Positions 27,042-36,278 of a DNA stretch of 64,000 bases are shown piece by piece. Both the position numbers and the translations under genes were made by a program. The notes beneath the pieces were generated by a model. The model saw only the letters and a program-made list of their open reading frames with translations. It had not been told where the DNA came from and ran no database searches. The DNA comes from an uncultured Bacteroidales bacterium (GTDB lineage: Bacteria > Bacteroidota > Bacteroidia > Bacteroidales > UBA932), in contig CALUUA010000010.1 of assembly GCA_944323845.1 (NCBI GenBank), positions 1 to 64,000 of the forward strand, given 5' to 3'. Within the stretch, counting starts at the first letter, position 1, and every line of letters begins with the position of its first letter.

Positions 27042-28049
27042 ATGAACAACCTTTTAGGATTATTGATAATCGCAGCCGGGAGCTTCGGCCAGAGCAGTTC
27101 GTATGTACCTATAAACAAGGTCAGGGACTGGAGCTGGGAGAGCTTCTGGCTTGTCCAGGGCATTTTCGCATGGCTGGTCTTCCCGTTTGCCGGAGCATTG
27201 CTGGCAGTGCCGGAAGGCCAGACGCTCTGGCAAATTCTCGCGTCTGACCCTGCCTCGTCATGGGCTGCCGTAGGATACGGCGTGCTGTGGGGAGTCGGAG
27301 GCCTTACTTTCGGTCTGTCCATGAGATACCTCGGCGTGGCCATGGGGCAGTCCATATCGCTCGGTACATGCGCGGCTTTCGGGACCCTGTTCCCTGCCAT
27401 TGCCGCAGGCACCGATCTGTTCAGGGGAGCCGGACTTGTCCTGCTTCTCGGAGTCTGCATCACGCTGGCAGGCATAGCGGTCATCGGATACGCCGGCAGT
27501 CTGCGTTCGAAGGATATGACCTCCGAGGAAAAATCCAGGGCTGTCAAGGAGTTCGCTCTGACCAAAGGCCTTTGTGTGGCTCTTTTGGCCGGCGTGATGA
27601 GTGCGTGTTTCGCTCTCGGACTCTCTGCCGGCCCTGTTGTGGAGGAGTCTCCGGCCCTGTTCAAGACGCTTCCTGCCACCTTTCTCGTGACTATCGGGGG
27701 CTTCTTTACCAACGCGGCCTACTGTCTCTTCCAGAACTGGAGGAACCGCTCGTTTTCCGACTACGGTAAGAAGGCTGCCCTTCCGGGCAATATCCTTTTC
27801 TGCGCGCTTGCCGGCCTGCTGTGGTACACCCAGTTCTTCGGATTAGGCATAGGCACAAGTTTCTTCGACAGCGGTTCCGTACTCTACGCTTTCGCATGGT
27901 GCATACTGATGGCTCTGAATGTAGTGTTCAGCAATGTCTGGGGCATCATCCTGAAAGAGTGGAAAGGGGTGCGGACGAAGACGGCGGCGGTGCTGGTCTG
28001 CGGACTCGCAGTGCTGGTCTTCTCGCTCGTTTTTCCGAATCTATTCTGA
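27042..28049 (+). CDS. rhaT: L-rhamnose-proton symporter
   Basis: The 335-residue inner-membrane protein (E. coli RhaT 344) has ten hydrophobic segments. The start MNNLLGLLIIAAGSFGQSSSYVPINKVRDWSWESFW is typical of RhaT, as are YGVLWGVGGLTFGLSMRYLGVAMGQSISLG and the late NVVFSNVWGIILKEWKG. It imports L-rhamnose with protons. Being inside the rha run, it carries rhamnose released by the rhamnosidase encoded upstream into the cytoplasm. Confidence 0.95.
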   Translation: MNNLLGLLIIAAGSFGQSSSYVPINKVRDWSWESFWLVQGIFAWLVFPFAGALLAVPEGQTLWQILASDPASSWAAVGYGVLWGVGGLTFGLSMRYLGVAMGQSISLGTCAAFGTLFPAIAAGTDLFRGAGLVLLLGVCITLAGIAVIGYAGSLRSKDMTSEEKSRAVKEFALTKGLCVALLAGVMSACFALGLSAGPVVEESPALFKTLPATFLVTIGGFFTNAAYCLFQNWRNRSFSDYGKKAALPGNILFCALAGLLWYTQFFGLGIGTSFFDSGSVLYAFAWCILMALNVVFSNVWGIILKEWKGVRTKTAAVLVCGLAVLVFSLVFPNLF

Positions 28050-28075
28050 TTGTCTGACCTTAAAAATTCCAAATA

Positions 28076-28888
28076 ATGCAAAAATCCATACTTGAAGGCC
28101 GCCCGGGACTCGCCCGCCAGATAGAAGAAGTGGCTGAAACGGCCGGCTATCTCTGGCAGAAAGGCTGGGCCGAAAGGAACGGCGGCAACATCACCGTGAA
28201 TATCACCGCACATGTGGACGATGACATGAGGTCGCTCCCCGCCATATGCGGCCCGGTGCAGATAGGGCTTACACTGCCGCATCTGAAAGGATGCTGGTTT
28301 TTCTGCAAAGGTACGAACAAGAGGATGCGCGATCTGGCCCGGAAGCCGATGGAGAACGGTTCCATCATAAGGATACTGGACGACTGTTCCAGCTATGAGA
28401 TCGTGGCCGACATGCCTGTCAAACCTACTTCGGAGCTTCCGTCGCATCTGGCTGTCCATAACGATTTCGTGGAACGCGGCTTGGATTACAAGGCCTCCCT
28501 GCATACCCATCCCATAGAGTTGGTGGCCATGTCGCATACTGGCAAATTCCTGAAAAAGGATGTCCTGACCGACTTGTTGTGGAGCATGATTCCTGAGACC
28601 AAGGCATTTTGCCCGAGAGGTCTCGGCATAGTGGATTACAAGCTCCCGGGCTCGCTCGATCTGGCTGCTGCCACCATACGCGAACTGGAAGATTATGACG
28701 TGGTGATGTGGGAGAAGCACGGGGTCTTCGCCGTCGGTACCGACATCATGGAGGCTTTCGATCAGGTGGACGTACTGAACAAATCCGCCCAGATATACAT
28801 AAGCGCAAAATGCATGGGCTATGAGCCTGACGGGATGACTGCGGAGCAGATGAAGGAAATGTCCGTGGCTTTCAACCTTCCGAAATAA
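28076..28888 (+). CDS. rhaD: Rhamnulose-1-phosphate aldolase
   Basis: The 270-residue class II aldolase (E. coli 274) has the zinc motif SLHTHPIELVAMSH and the second zinc His region VVMWEKHGVFAVG, with the substrate-phosphate region ERNGGNITVNIT near residue 38. It cleaves L-rhamnulose-1-phosphate to dihydroxyacetone phosphate and L-lactaldehyde. No lactaldehyde reductase or dehydrogenase gene is seen in this window. It follows rhaT by 26 bases and precedes the GH3 gene by 21. Confidence 0.96.
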   Translation: MQKSILEGRPGLARQIEEVAETAGYLWQKGWAERNGGNITVNITAHVDDDMRSLPAICGPVQIGLTLPHLKGCWFFCKGTNKRMRDLARKPMENGSIIRILDDCSSYEIVADMPVKPTSELPSHLAVHNDFVERGLDYKASLHTHPIELVAMSHTGKFLKKDVLTDLLWSMIPETKAFCPRGLGIVDYKLPGSLDLAAATIRELEDYDVVMWEKHGVFAVGTDIMEAFDQVDVLNKSAQIYISAKCMGYEPDGMTAEQMKEMSVAFNLPK

Positions 28889-28909
28889 ACCGTAAGACTG
28901 GAATCTGAT

Positions 28910-31076
28910 ATGAAATACATTGTGAAGAAAGTGACCGGAAGATTCCGGTTCACTTTCTTTCTGTGCATGTCCGCCATGCTTTGTGCCGGATGCGCGCGGG
29001 AAGACCGTGAAATGTTCGGCGACCGCCCCCTTGACGAGGTGGTGAGGGCTCTTGCTCTCGAACAGAAGGTGAATATCGTGGTCGGCGGTGTCCGGGGAGC
29101 CGACAATCCCCCGTATCCTGCTCCCGGAATGCCGGTGCGCAGTTCGAACGGGCTTACCGCCCACTTTACTTCGGGGAAGGTGAAAGGGGCGGCAGCCTAC
29201 GGCTATGCGATAGATTCTCTGGGAATACCGGTGGTGACTTACGCGGACGGTCCTGCCGGCGTGCGCATCGACCCTGTCAGGGAAGGGGATTCTCTGACAT
29301 ATTACTGTACGGCATTCCCTACCGGCAGCAGCCTTGCGGCCGGCTGGGATACGGCTATGGTCAGGACCGTGGCTGCCGCCATCGGTAACGAAGCCCGCGA
29401 ATACGGGGTGGATATATTGCTCGCACCCGGGATGAACATTATCAGGAATCCCCTCTGCGGTAGGAATTTCGAGTATTATTCGGAAGACCCGGTGCTGACG
29501 GGAATGATTGGAGCGGCCTATGTGGACGGAGTGCAGTCCGAAAATGTCGGCGTGTCTGTCAAGCATTTCGCCGTGAACAATCAGGAGACTCTGCGCAACG
29601 GCATAGATGTCAAGGTCAGCGAAAGGGCGATGCGCGAAATTTATTTCAAGGCTTTCGAACATGTTGTCAAGGAGGCTTCCCCGTGGACGGTAATGTCTTC
29701 CTACAACAAGATAAACGGAATCCTCGCATCCGAAAACGAGTGGCTGCTGACGGAAGTGCTGCGGGAAGAATGGGGATTCGACGGCGCGGTGGTGACCGAC
29801 TGGTGGGCTGAAGAGAACGGTGCCAGACAGCAGGCTGCCGGCAATGACCTGCTGATGCCGGGTTCAGAGCACCAGTACGATGAAATAATGGCTGCCGTCC
29901 GGGACGGCTCCCTTCCGGAATCCGTATTGGACAGGAATGTCGGACGTATCCTGAAGATGACGGCCCGCACCAATTCCTTTGCGGGGTATGAGCCGTCATG
30001 CCGTCCGGATCTCGAAGCGCACGCCCGCATTGCCCGGGAAGCGGGCACCCGGGGAATGGTCCTGCTGGAGAATGACGGTACTCTGCCGCTGAAGCCGGGA
30101 ATCAGCATGGTTCTTTTCGGCAATGCCGCCTATGATACTTATGTGGGAGGGACAGGCAGCGGAAACGTGAACCGTCGTTACAAGGTCAATATCTGTGACG
30201 GATTTTCGGAGGCCGGTTTCGATGTGTTCCCTGCTGTCGCTGCGTCTTACAGGCGTTATATCGCTGCGGAAAAGGCCCGCATGGGCGGAGAGAATTTCTG
30301 GTGGGTGCCGAAGGTGGAGGAGATGCAGGTGCCGTCAGCTTCGGTGAAAAAGGCCGTGGCCGCCTGTGATGCTGCGGTATATGTGCTGGGCCGGATGGCT
30401 GGCGAAGGCTGTCCTTCTGCTGAACATGGGCGGTATGGCGGACTTGGAAAACTGTCCTGATTTCGATGCTGTCCTGCATGTGTGGATGCCGGGGCAGGAG
30501 GCCGGTCACAGCGTGGCGGATGTGGTCTCCGGAAAGGTCAATCCGTCCGGCAGGCTGCCTTTCACGTGGGCCCGGAACTATGAGGATTACCCTTCGGCTG
30601 CCGATTTCCCTCTGTCCGGAGGCTCCGACAGGGAAGTGGCGTACACCGAAGACATTTTCGTAGGCTACCGCCATTTCGACAGGAGCGGCCTCCGGGTGCG
30701 TTACCCGTTCGGATATGGTCTGAGCTATACCGATTTCGCCTATGAGGATCTTAAGGTCGCCCGTTCGGGCAATGTTTTCAATGCTTCGCTGACTGTTTCC
30801 AATACCGGAACATGTGCCGGAAGGGAGGTCGTGCAGCTTTATGTATCTTCTCCGGCGTATGTGGCAGACAGGCCTTTGAAGGAGCTGAAGTCTTTCGCCG
30901 TGACTCCTGTCCTGATGCCTGGGGAGAGCTGCCGGGTGACCATGCGTTTCGACAGGGACGACCTGTCCGTGTGGGAAAACGGAAGATGGGCGGTGAAACG
31001 CGGAAAATACAGGGTGTATGCGGCTTCTTCGGCCGAGGATATCAGGTCGGAGACAGTAGTTTCTGCAGGGCTGTGA
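28910..31076 (+). pseudogene. GH3 beta-glucosidase-type lipoprotein, disrupted by internal deletion
   Basis: The first frame (28910-30460) has a lipoprotein signal (lipobox CAGC), the GH3 barrel with nucleophile region VVTDWWAEENG (Asp near residue 296), and the start of the second domain up to VLGRMAGEG. At about 30401-30410 the homology jumps frame to KAVLLLNMGGMADLENCPDF and runs to 31076 through WMPGQEAGHSVADVVSGKVNPSGRLPFT and a fibronectin-III-like tail (REVVQLYVSSP). Between GRMAGEG and KAVLLLN, intact GH3 proteins have about 30-40 more residues, so a segment that is not a multiple of three is missing. This is not a simple single-base error. The acid/base part of the second domain is affected, so the product is probably inactive. 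Confidence 0.85.
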
Positions 31077-31125
31077 AGTTCGTGAAGTCCGGCGTCAAGT
31101 CGGGACAAGTTAGGGGCAAATACTT

Positions 31126-31155
31126 TTGTTCAATGCTGAAATTTTTGTAACTTTC
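31126..31155 (+). promoter_or_regulatory. Promoter of the first sugar permease
   Basis: TTG at 31126-31128, exactly 19 bases, then TAACTTTC at 31148-31155 (one mismatch to TAnnTTTG). A second TAnnTTTG match, TACTTTTG at 31121-31128, overlaps it but lacks an upstream TTG. The AT-rich leader is about 80 bases. Confidence 0.5.
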
Positions 31156-31242
31156 GGAAATTTTGGGATGCGGATGAAGGCTGCCGTGTTCTGAATATAA
31201 CCCGTAATTAATTCATAATTATAATATTAAACACTAACAGCA

Positions 31243-32523
31243 ATGAACAAAAAAGGAAATGTCCTCGCGATTGTGATCATGTTCTTCCTTTTCGCCATGA
31301 TCTCTTTCGTGACAGGACTGCAGAACCCTATGGGTATCATCGTAAAGGCTCAGTTCGGAGCTTCAAATGCCATGTCTCAGCTCGGAAACCTCGCGAATTT
31401 CATCGCATATGCGTTTATGGGGCTTCCTGCCGGACTGATTCTCAAGAAATACGGTTATAAGGTGACTTCTCTTATAGCAGTCGCCGTAGGTTTCATCGGT
31501 GTCGGCATTTCATTCCTTTCAGGAGTGGCCGAAAGTTTCGGCGTGTATCTGGCAGGAGCCTTCGTTTCCGGCTTCTCCATGTGTATGCTGAATACTGTGG
31601 TCAACCCTATGCTGAACACCCTCGGCGGCGGCGGAAACAAGGGTAACCAGCTTATCCAGCTCGGCGGCTCCATGAATTCTCTCGCTGCCACCATCGTGCC
31701 TATTCTGGTCGGCTATCTTATCGGCGAGGCGGCAAGCGCAACCATTTCCGATGCCAACCCGGCTCTCTTCATAGCCATGGCCATCTTCGCCCTCGCTTTC
31801 ATCATCATTTTCTTCTCGCATATTCCGGAACCGGAGCTCGAGGCTGCCAAGGCTAACCCTCAGGTCAAGGCTGAAGGTACCTTGCAGAGCATCAAGGGCG
31901 CGTTGTCATACCGTCATTTCGTATTCGGTATCATTGCGATTTTCGTATATGTAGGTGTCGAGGTCGGCATCCCTAACATAGCAAACCTTTACATGACCTC
32001 TCCTGAAGTAGGCATTACAGCCGGTGTCGCAGGTACCGTAGTGGGAATGTACTGGCTTCTGATGCTTGTAGGCCGTCTCGTAGGCGGTGCCATCGGCGGT
32101 AAGGTTTCCAGCCGCGCCATGATGATTACCGTATCTTCCGTAGCCATCTGCTTCCTGCTTCTGGGCATGTTCCTTCCTGAAGGAAAGATGGTGGCTTTCC
32201 CGGCCGTCACTTCCGACCTGTCATTCTCTTTGGTCGATATCCCTGTCGGAGTAGTCTTCTTTGTTCTCTGCGGACTCTGCACTTCGGTCATGTGGGGAAG
32301 TATCTTCAATCTGGCCGTCGAGGGGCTCGGCAAGTACACTTCGATCGCTTCCGGCCTCTTTATGGTGATGGTATGCGGTGGCGGTGTGCTTCCGTACATC
32401 CAGGGCGCGGTGGCTGACGCATTCGGATACATCGACAGTTACTGGGTGCTTGTCATAGCCGTGGCTTACATGCTTTTCTTCGCCCTCTTCGGTTCGAGAC
32501 CTGCCAAGAAGGCTGTCAAATAG
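31243..32523 (+). CDS. MFS sugar permease, FucP/hexose type (copy 1)
   Basis: The 426-residue protein has about 12 membrane segments and the FucP-family signature region ISFVTGLQNPMGIIVKAQFGASNAMSQLGNLANFIAYAFMGLPAGLILKKYGYK, then NTVVNPMLNTLGGGGNKGNQLIQLGGSMNSLA. Such carriers import L-fucose, glucose, galactose or related sugars with protons. Placed after a GH3 gene and 28 bases before a ROK kinase gene, it most likely carries glucose. It is clearly paralogous to the permease at 33559-34854. Confidence 0.88.
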   Translation: MNKKGNVLAIVIMFFLFAMISFVTGLQNPMGIIVKAQFGASNAMSQLGNLANFIAYAFMGLPAGLILKKYGYKVTSLIAVAVGFIGVGISFLSGVAESFGVYLAGAFVSGFSMCMLNTVVNPMLNTLGGGGNKGNQLIQLGGSMNSLAATIVPILVGYLIGEAASATISDANPALFIAMAIFALAFIIIFFSHIPEPELEAAKANPQVKAEGTLQSIKGALSYRHFVFGIIAIFVYVGVEVGIPNIANLYMTSPEVGITAGVAGTVVGMYWLLMLVGRLVGGAIGGKVSSRAMMITVSSVAICFLLLGMFLPEGKMVAFPAVTSDLSFSLVDIPVGVVFFVLCGLCTSVMWGSIFNLAVEGLGKYTSIASGLFMVMVCGGGVLPYIQGAVADAFGYIDSYWVLVIAVAYMLFFALFGSRPAKKAVK

Positions 32524-32551
32524 TGTTTAACCTGTTAATGATTCGCAAGTC

Positions 32552-33529
32552 ATGAATGTAACGGATGTCATAGACAGACCTTATGTCATAGGTATTGACA
32601 TAGGGGGACAGACTACCAAGATGGGTATTGTGGATATGCGCGGACAGGTTCTTTCCCAGACGGTCATACGCACGGACTCCCATACCGATGTGAACGATTA
32701 TGTGGATGACGTGGCCGAGGCTCTGGACAAGATCATCAAGGAGTCCGGATCCGAAGGCAAGATAAGGGGAGTAGGCGTAGGCGCACCTAACGGAAACTAT
32801 TATACCGGCACTATAGAGAATGCGGCCAACATCACATGGGGAGGAAACAAGTCCATACCTTTCGCAGAGCTGCTTTCAGCCAAGCTCGGCGGGCTCAAGG
32901 TAGCCCTGACGAATGATGCCAATGCTGCCGCTGTGGGCGAAATGACCTATGGAGCCGCCAGAGGTATGAAGAACTTCATCATGATCACTCTGGGAACAGG
33001 TGTCGGCAGCGGTATTGTCATAAACGGAGAGGTAGTGTACGGGCATGACGGATTTGCCGGAGAGCTCGGGCATACCTGCGCGGTGAGGCATAACGGCCGT
33101 CAGTGCAGCTGCGGCAAGACCGGCTGTCTGGAGGCGTATTGCTCGGCTATTGGAGTTTCCCGTACGGCCCGCGAATGGCTGACACTGACTGACGAGCCTT
33201 CCGTATTGAGAAGTCTGGATGTCATTTCCTCGAAGGACGTCTACGAGGCGGCCAAAGAAGGAGACAAGCTGGCTCTGAAGATTCTGGAGTTCACGGGCAA
33301 GATGCTCGGACAGGCTTTTGCCGACTTCGTGGCATTCAGCGCCCCTGAAGCCATCGTGCTTTTCGGCGGTCTGGCCAGGGCGAAGGAATATCTTTACCAG
33401 CCTATCATGGATGCCATGAATGACAATCTTCTTTCACTCTGGAGGAATAAGATAAAGGTAGTCTTCTCCCAGCTCAAGGAGTCGGATGCGGCTATCCTTG
33501 GGGCTTCGGCTCTTGCGTGGGAGCTTTAG
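32552..33529 (+). CDS. ROK-family sugar kinase, probable glucokinase
   Basis: The 325-residue kinase has the ATP-binding start VIGIDIGGQTTKMGIVD and LTNDANAAAVGEMTYGAARG containing the catalytic Asp. ITLGTGVGSGIVINGEVVYGHDGFAGELGH and the ROK zinc motif CSCGKTGCLEAYCSA (CxCGxxGCxE) follow. It phosphorylates a hexose, most likely glucose, freshly imported by the permeases on either side. It has no N-terminal DNA-binding domain, so it is an enzyme rather than a repressor. Confidence 0.92.
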   Translation: MNVTDVIDRPYVIGIDIGGQTTKMGIVDMRGQVLSQTVIRTDSHTDVNDYVDDVAEALDKIIKESGSEGKIRGVGVGAPNGNYYTGTIENAANITWGGNKSIPFAELLSAKLGGLKVALTNDANAAAVGEMTYGAARGMKNFIMITLGTGVGSGIVINGEVVYGHDGFAGELGHTCAVRHNGRQCSCGKTGCLEAYCSAIGVSRTAREWLTLTDEPSVLRSLDVISSKDVYEAAKEGDKLALKILEFTGKMLGQAFADFVAFSAPEAIVLFGGLARAKEYLYQPIMDAMNDNLLSLWRNKIKVVFSQLKESDAAILGASALAWEL

Positions 33530-33558
33530 GGGTCAAAGTCATTTAAAAATCCGAATCT

Positions 33559-34854
33559 ATGAAAATAAGGAAATATCTGCCGGCCATCATACTGTGCTAT
33601 GTGCTGTTTTTCATGATAGCTTTCGTCACTGGGCTCCAGAATCCTCTCGGAGTCATCGTGAAGTCCCAGTACGGCGTGTCAATGGGTGTTGCGCAGCTCG
33701 GGAATTTCGCCAATTTCATAGCTTATGCCTGCATGGGTATTCCGGCGGGACTTATGCTGAAGAAATATGGCTACAAGTTCTCCCTGCTCGTGGCGGTCAC
33801 AGTGGGTATAATAGGCCTCGGATTCATGTTTTTCTCCGGCCAGATCGCCCGTGGCCTGTGGATGTATTTCCTTGGCGCTTTCGTAGCAGGTTTCTCCATG
33901 TGTATGCTTAATGCGGCTGTCAACCCTCTGCTGAACTCTATCGGAGGAGGCGGAAACAAGGGTAACCAGCTCATACAGTGGGGAGGTTCGCTGAATTCCA
34001 TAGCCGCGACGATCGTGCCTTTCGTAGTGGGTTTCCTTATGGGGCGTTCTGCCGGCACACGCCAGTTCATAAACGGTGTGCCGCGCTTCGAGATAGCCGA
34101 TGTGAATCCTATGTTCATCGTCATGGTCTCGATTTTCGCCCTTGCCATTCTGGCCATACTTTTCATCGACATCCCTGAAACGGAGAAGGTGAAGGATACC
34201 AAAAAGGCCATGGATCAGCTGATGGGGCGTGACGGGAAGTACAGTTGCTTCTCGTTCCGCCACTTCGTCCTCGGCGCCGTAGCTGTTTTCCTTTATACGG
34301 GTATCGAGGTCAGTGTGGCGAACATGACCAATATCTATCTTATCCACGAGGTGGGCGTAGATCCGCGTTCGGCAGGTGTGATTGTGGCGATTTACTGGTT
34401 CTGCATGTTTGTCGGCCGCGTGGTCGGCGGATCGCTGGGAACGAAGTTTTCCAGCCGTGACATGCTCCAGTTCTCGTCCGTGATGGCTATGATATTCATT
34501 CTGATTACCATATTCACTCCGGCGAAGATCACTATCGAGATAGGCCGCTACAGTCTGGGAAATATTCCTGTAAATGTGGTCTTTCTTGTGATGACCGGAC
34601 TTTTCACTTCGGTCATGTGGGGAAATATCTACAACCTTTCGGTCGAAGGTCTCGGCAAGTACACCTCCACTGCGACAGGATTCTTCATGATGATGGTCTG
34701 CGGCGGCGGTATAGTACCTATCATTCAGGGATTGTTTGCCGATCTGGTAGGGTGCAGGATGTCTTTCTGGATTATCATAGCATGCCTGTGCTATCTCCTT
34801 TACTACGGCTCGACCGGCTATAAGAATGTGAACAGGAAGATTCCTGTCGAATGA
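33559..34854 (+). CDS. MFS sugar permease, FucP/hexose type (copy 2)
   Basis: The 431-residue carrier repeats the signature of copy 1 (FVTGLQNPLGVIVKSQYGVSMGVAQLGNFANFIAYACMGIPAGLMLKKYGYKF; NAAVNPLLNSIGGGGNKGNQLIQWGGSLNS), with about 12 membrane segments. It differs by an insert after the sixth helix (RSAGTRQFINGVPRFEIADVNP). Two related permeases flanking one kinase suggests an old duplication with split substrates, for example glucose and another hexose. It starts 29 bases after the kinase and ends at a strong terminator. Confidence 0.88.
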   Translation: MKIRKYLPAIILCYVLFFMIAFVTGLQNPLGVIVKSQYGVSMGVAQLGNFANFIAYACMGIPAGLMLKKYGYKFSLLVAVTVGIIGLGFMFFSGQIARGLWMYFLGAFVAGFSMCMLNAAVNPLLNSIGGGGNKGNQLIQWGGSLNSIAATIVPFVVGFLMGRSAGTRQFINGVPRFEIADVNPMFIVMVSIFALAILAILFIDIPETEKVKDTKKAMDQLMGRDGKYSCFSFRHFVLGAVAVFLYTGIEVSVANMTNIYLIHEVGVDPRSAGVIVAIYWFCMFVGRVVGGSLGTKFSSRDMLQFSSVMAMIFILITIFTPAKITIEIGRYSLGNIPVNVVFLVMTGLFTSVMWGNIYNLSVEGLGKYTSTATGFFMMMVCGGGIVPIIQGLFADLVGCRMSFWIIIACLCYLLYYGSTGYKNVNRKIPVE

Positions 34855-34879
34855 CTCGTCTTAGACGTATAAAGACAGA

Positions 34880-34938
34880 GCGACTCAAAAGACGGAATTC
34901 CAGCGTAATGCGGAAATTGCCCTTTTGAGTCGCTTTTG
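34880..34938. terminator. Bidirectional palindromic terminator between permease 2 and DUF1015 gene
   Basis: GCGACTCAAAAG (34880-34891) pairs perfectly with CTTTTGAGTCGC (34922-34933). Inside lies a second hairpin (AATTCC-A-GC / GC-GGAAATT), and TTTTG follows. It sits between two convergent stops and resembles the palindromes at 8588 and 36209 in plan and in its GAAATT-CCTTT right arm. Confidence 0.85.
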
Positions 34939-34944
34939 AAATAT

Positions 34945-36186
34945 TCAGTCGCCTAACTTGTGTATAGCAAGTCCGCTCCGGAGCTTCGGCTCGAACCATG
35001 TCGTCTTCGGCGGCATTATATTGCCGGAATCGGCGATGTCCACTATCTGTTTCATGGTGACAGGATACAGGGCGAAGGCCACTGCCATTTCCCCGCTGTC
35101 CACCCTTCCGGACAGCTCTCCGAGTCCGCGTATTCCTCCCACGAAGTCGATTCTTTTGTCTGTCCGCAGATCCTTGATGCCAAGAATCCTGTCCAGAACA
35201 AGATCGGAAAGTATGGTCACGTCCAGCACGCCTATCGGGTCGAAGTCGTCATATCTGCCTTCTCTGGCTTCTAAAGAGTACCATTCTCCGTCGAGATACA
35301 TGGAAAAATTGTGCAGATGTTCAGGCTTGAAGATTTCCCTGCCTTTCTTTTCTACAATGAAATCCTTTTCCAGTTCCTTCAGAAATTCTTCCGGGGACAG
35401 TCCGTTAAGATCCTTTACCACACGGTTGTAGTCGATGATGGTCAGCTGGCTTTCCGGAAAAGCCACTGCCATGAAGTAGTTGTACTCCTCATCTCCGGTG
35501 TGATCGGGGTTTTCCGATCGTTTTTCCGCACCTACCCTGGCTGCGGCAGCTGTCCTGTGGTGCCCGTCCGCGACATAGAAAGCCGGGATATCCTTGAAGA
35601 TTTCCGTGATCTTTCCGATAGTCCTGTCATCGTCGATGACCCAGAAATGATGGCCGAAACCGTCTTCGGCGGTAAAGTCGTATTCAGGTTTCCTTGAGGT
35701 GAATTCCTTTACGATGGCATCTATCCCGGCATTGTCCGGATAAGAGAAGAAAACGGGTTCAATGTTAGCATTCTGTATCCTGACATGGACCATCCTGTCA
35801 TCTTCCTTGTCTTTTCTCGTAAGTTCATGCTTCTTTATCCTGCCTTCCGAATAGTCATCGGTATGGGCGCAGAGCACCAGCCCGTACTGCGTCTTCCCGT
35901 TCATGGTCTGCGCGTAGATGTAGTAGCACGGCTTTCCGTCCTGTACCAGCCAGCCTTTTTCCTGCCATTTTCTGAAATTTTCCACGGCCTTGTCGTAGAC
36001 TTCACGGCTGTGTTCGTCCGGCATAGGCTCGAAGTCTATTTCCGGCTTCGTTATATGCAGAAGCGATTTTTCGGAGGCTTCAGCTTTCGCTTCAGCCGAA
36101 TTCAGTACATCGTAAGGGCGTGCAGCCACTTCCTCCACGAGTTCCTTCGGCGGCCTTATGGCCGCAAACGGTTTGATTTTTACCAT
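34945..36186 (-). CDS. DUF1015 family protein in the serine operon
   Basis: The 413-residue cytoplasmic protein is a full-length DUF1015 member: RPYDVLNSAEAKAEA near the N-terminus, RPKKHE-like RIKKHELTRKDKEDDR near residue 117, and FYVADGHHRTAAAARV at 203-218. The DGHHR motif is shared with ParB/sulfiredoxin-fold proteins, including the ADP-dependent serine kinase SerK of archaea. The gene follows serC and serA on the same strand, and this order recurs in Bacteroidota, so a role in serine or phosphoserine metabolism is a reasonable inference. No reaction has been shown from this sequence. A long palindrome separates it from serA. Confidence 0.9.
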   Translation of the reverse strand: MVKIKPFAAIRPPKELVEEVAARPYDVLNSAEAKAEASEKSLLHITKPEIDFEPMPDEHSREVYDKAVENFRKWQEKGWLVQDGKPCYYIYAQTMNGKTQYGLVLCAHTDDYSEGRIKKHELTRKDKEDDRMVHVRIQNANIEPVFFSYPDNAGIDAIVKEFTSRKPEYDFTAEDGFGHHFWVIDDDRTIGKITEIFKDIPAFYVADGHHRTAAAARVGAEKRSENPDHTGDEEYNYFMAVAFPESQLTIIDYNRVVKDLNGLSPEEFLKELEKDFIVEKKGREIFKPEHLHNFSMYLDGEWYSLEAREGRYDDFDPIGVLDVTILSDLVLDRILGIKDLRTDKRIDFVGGIRGLGELSGRVDSGEMAVAFALYPVTMKQIVDIADSGNIMPPKTTWFEPKLRSGLAIHKLGD

Positions 36187-36208
36187 ATTGTATGTCGGTT
36201 AATGATGT

Positions 36209-36268
36209 CGGGAGGGCGGCCCGAAAGGGTATTTTACTTGAAATTTCTCCTTTCGGGCCGCCCTCCCG
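36209..36268. terminator. Perfect 20-base palindrome between serA and the DUF1015 gene
   Basis: A 20-base arm at 36209-36228 pairs without mismatch with 36249-36268, around a 20-base loop holding ATTT/AAAT. On the minus strand it lies after serA and 23 bases before the DUF1015 ATG, with no U-tract. It may be a partial terminator, an mRNA-stabilising stem or a dispersed repeat: its right arm core TGAAATTTCTCCTTTCG nearly matches the palindrome at 8588-8640. Confidence 0.6.
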
Positions 36269-36278
36269 TAAATCGGCA

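Noticed and set aside
27884..29662. 592-codon open frame on the minus strand
   Set aside because: It is antisense to rhaT, rhaD and the GH3 gene, all with clear motifs; its translation is rich in His and Arg and resembles no family.
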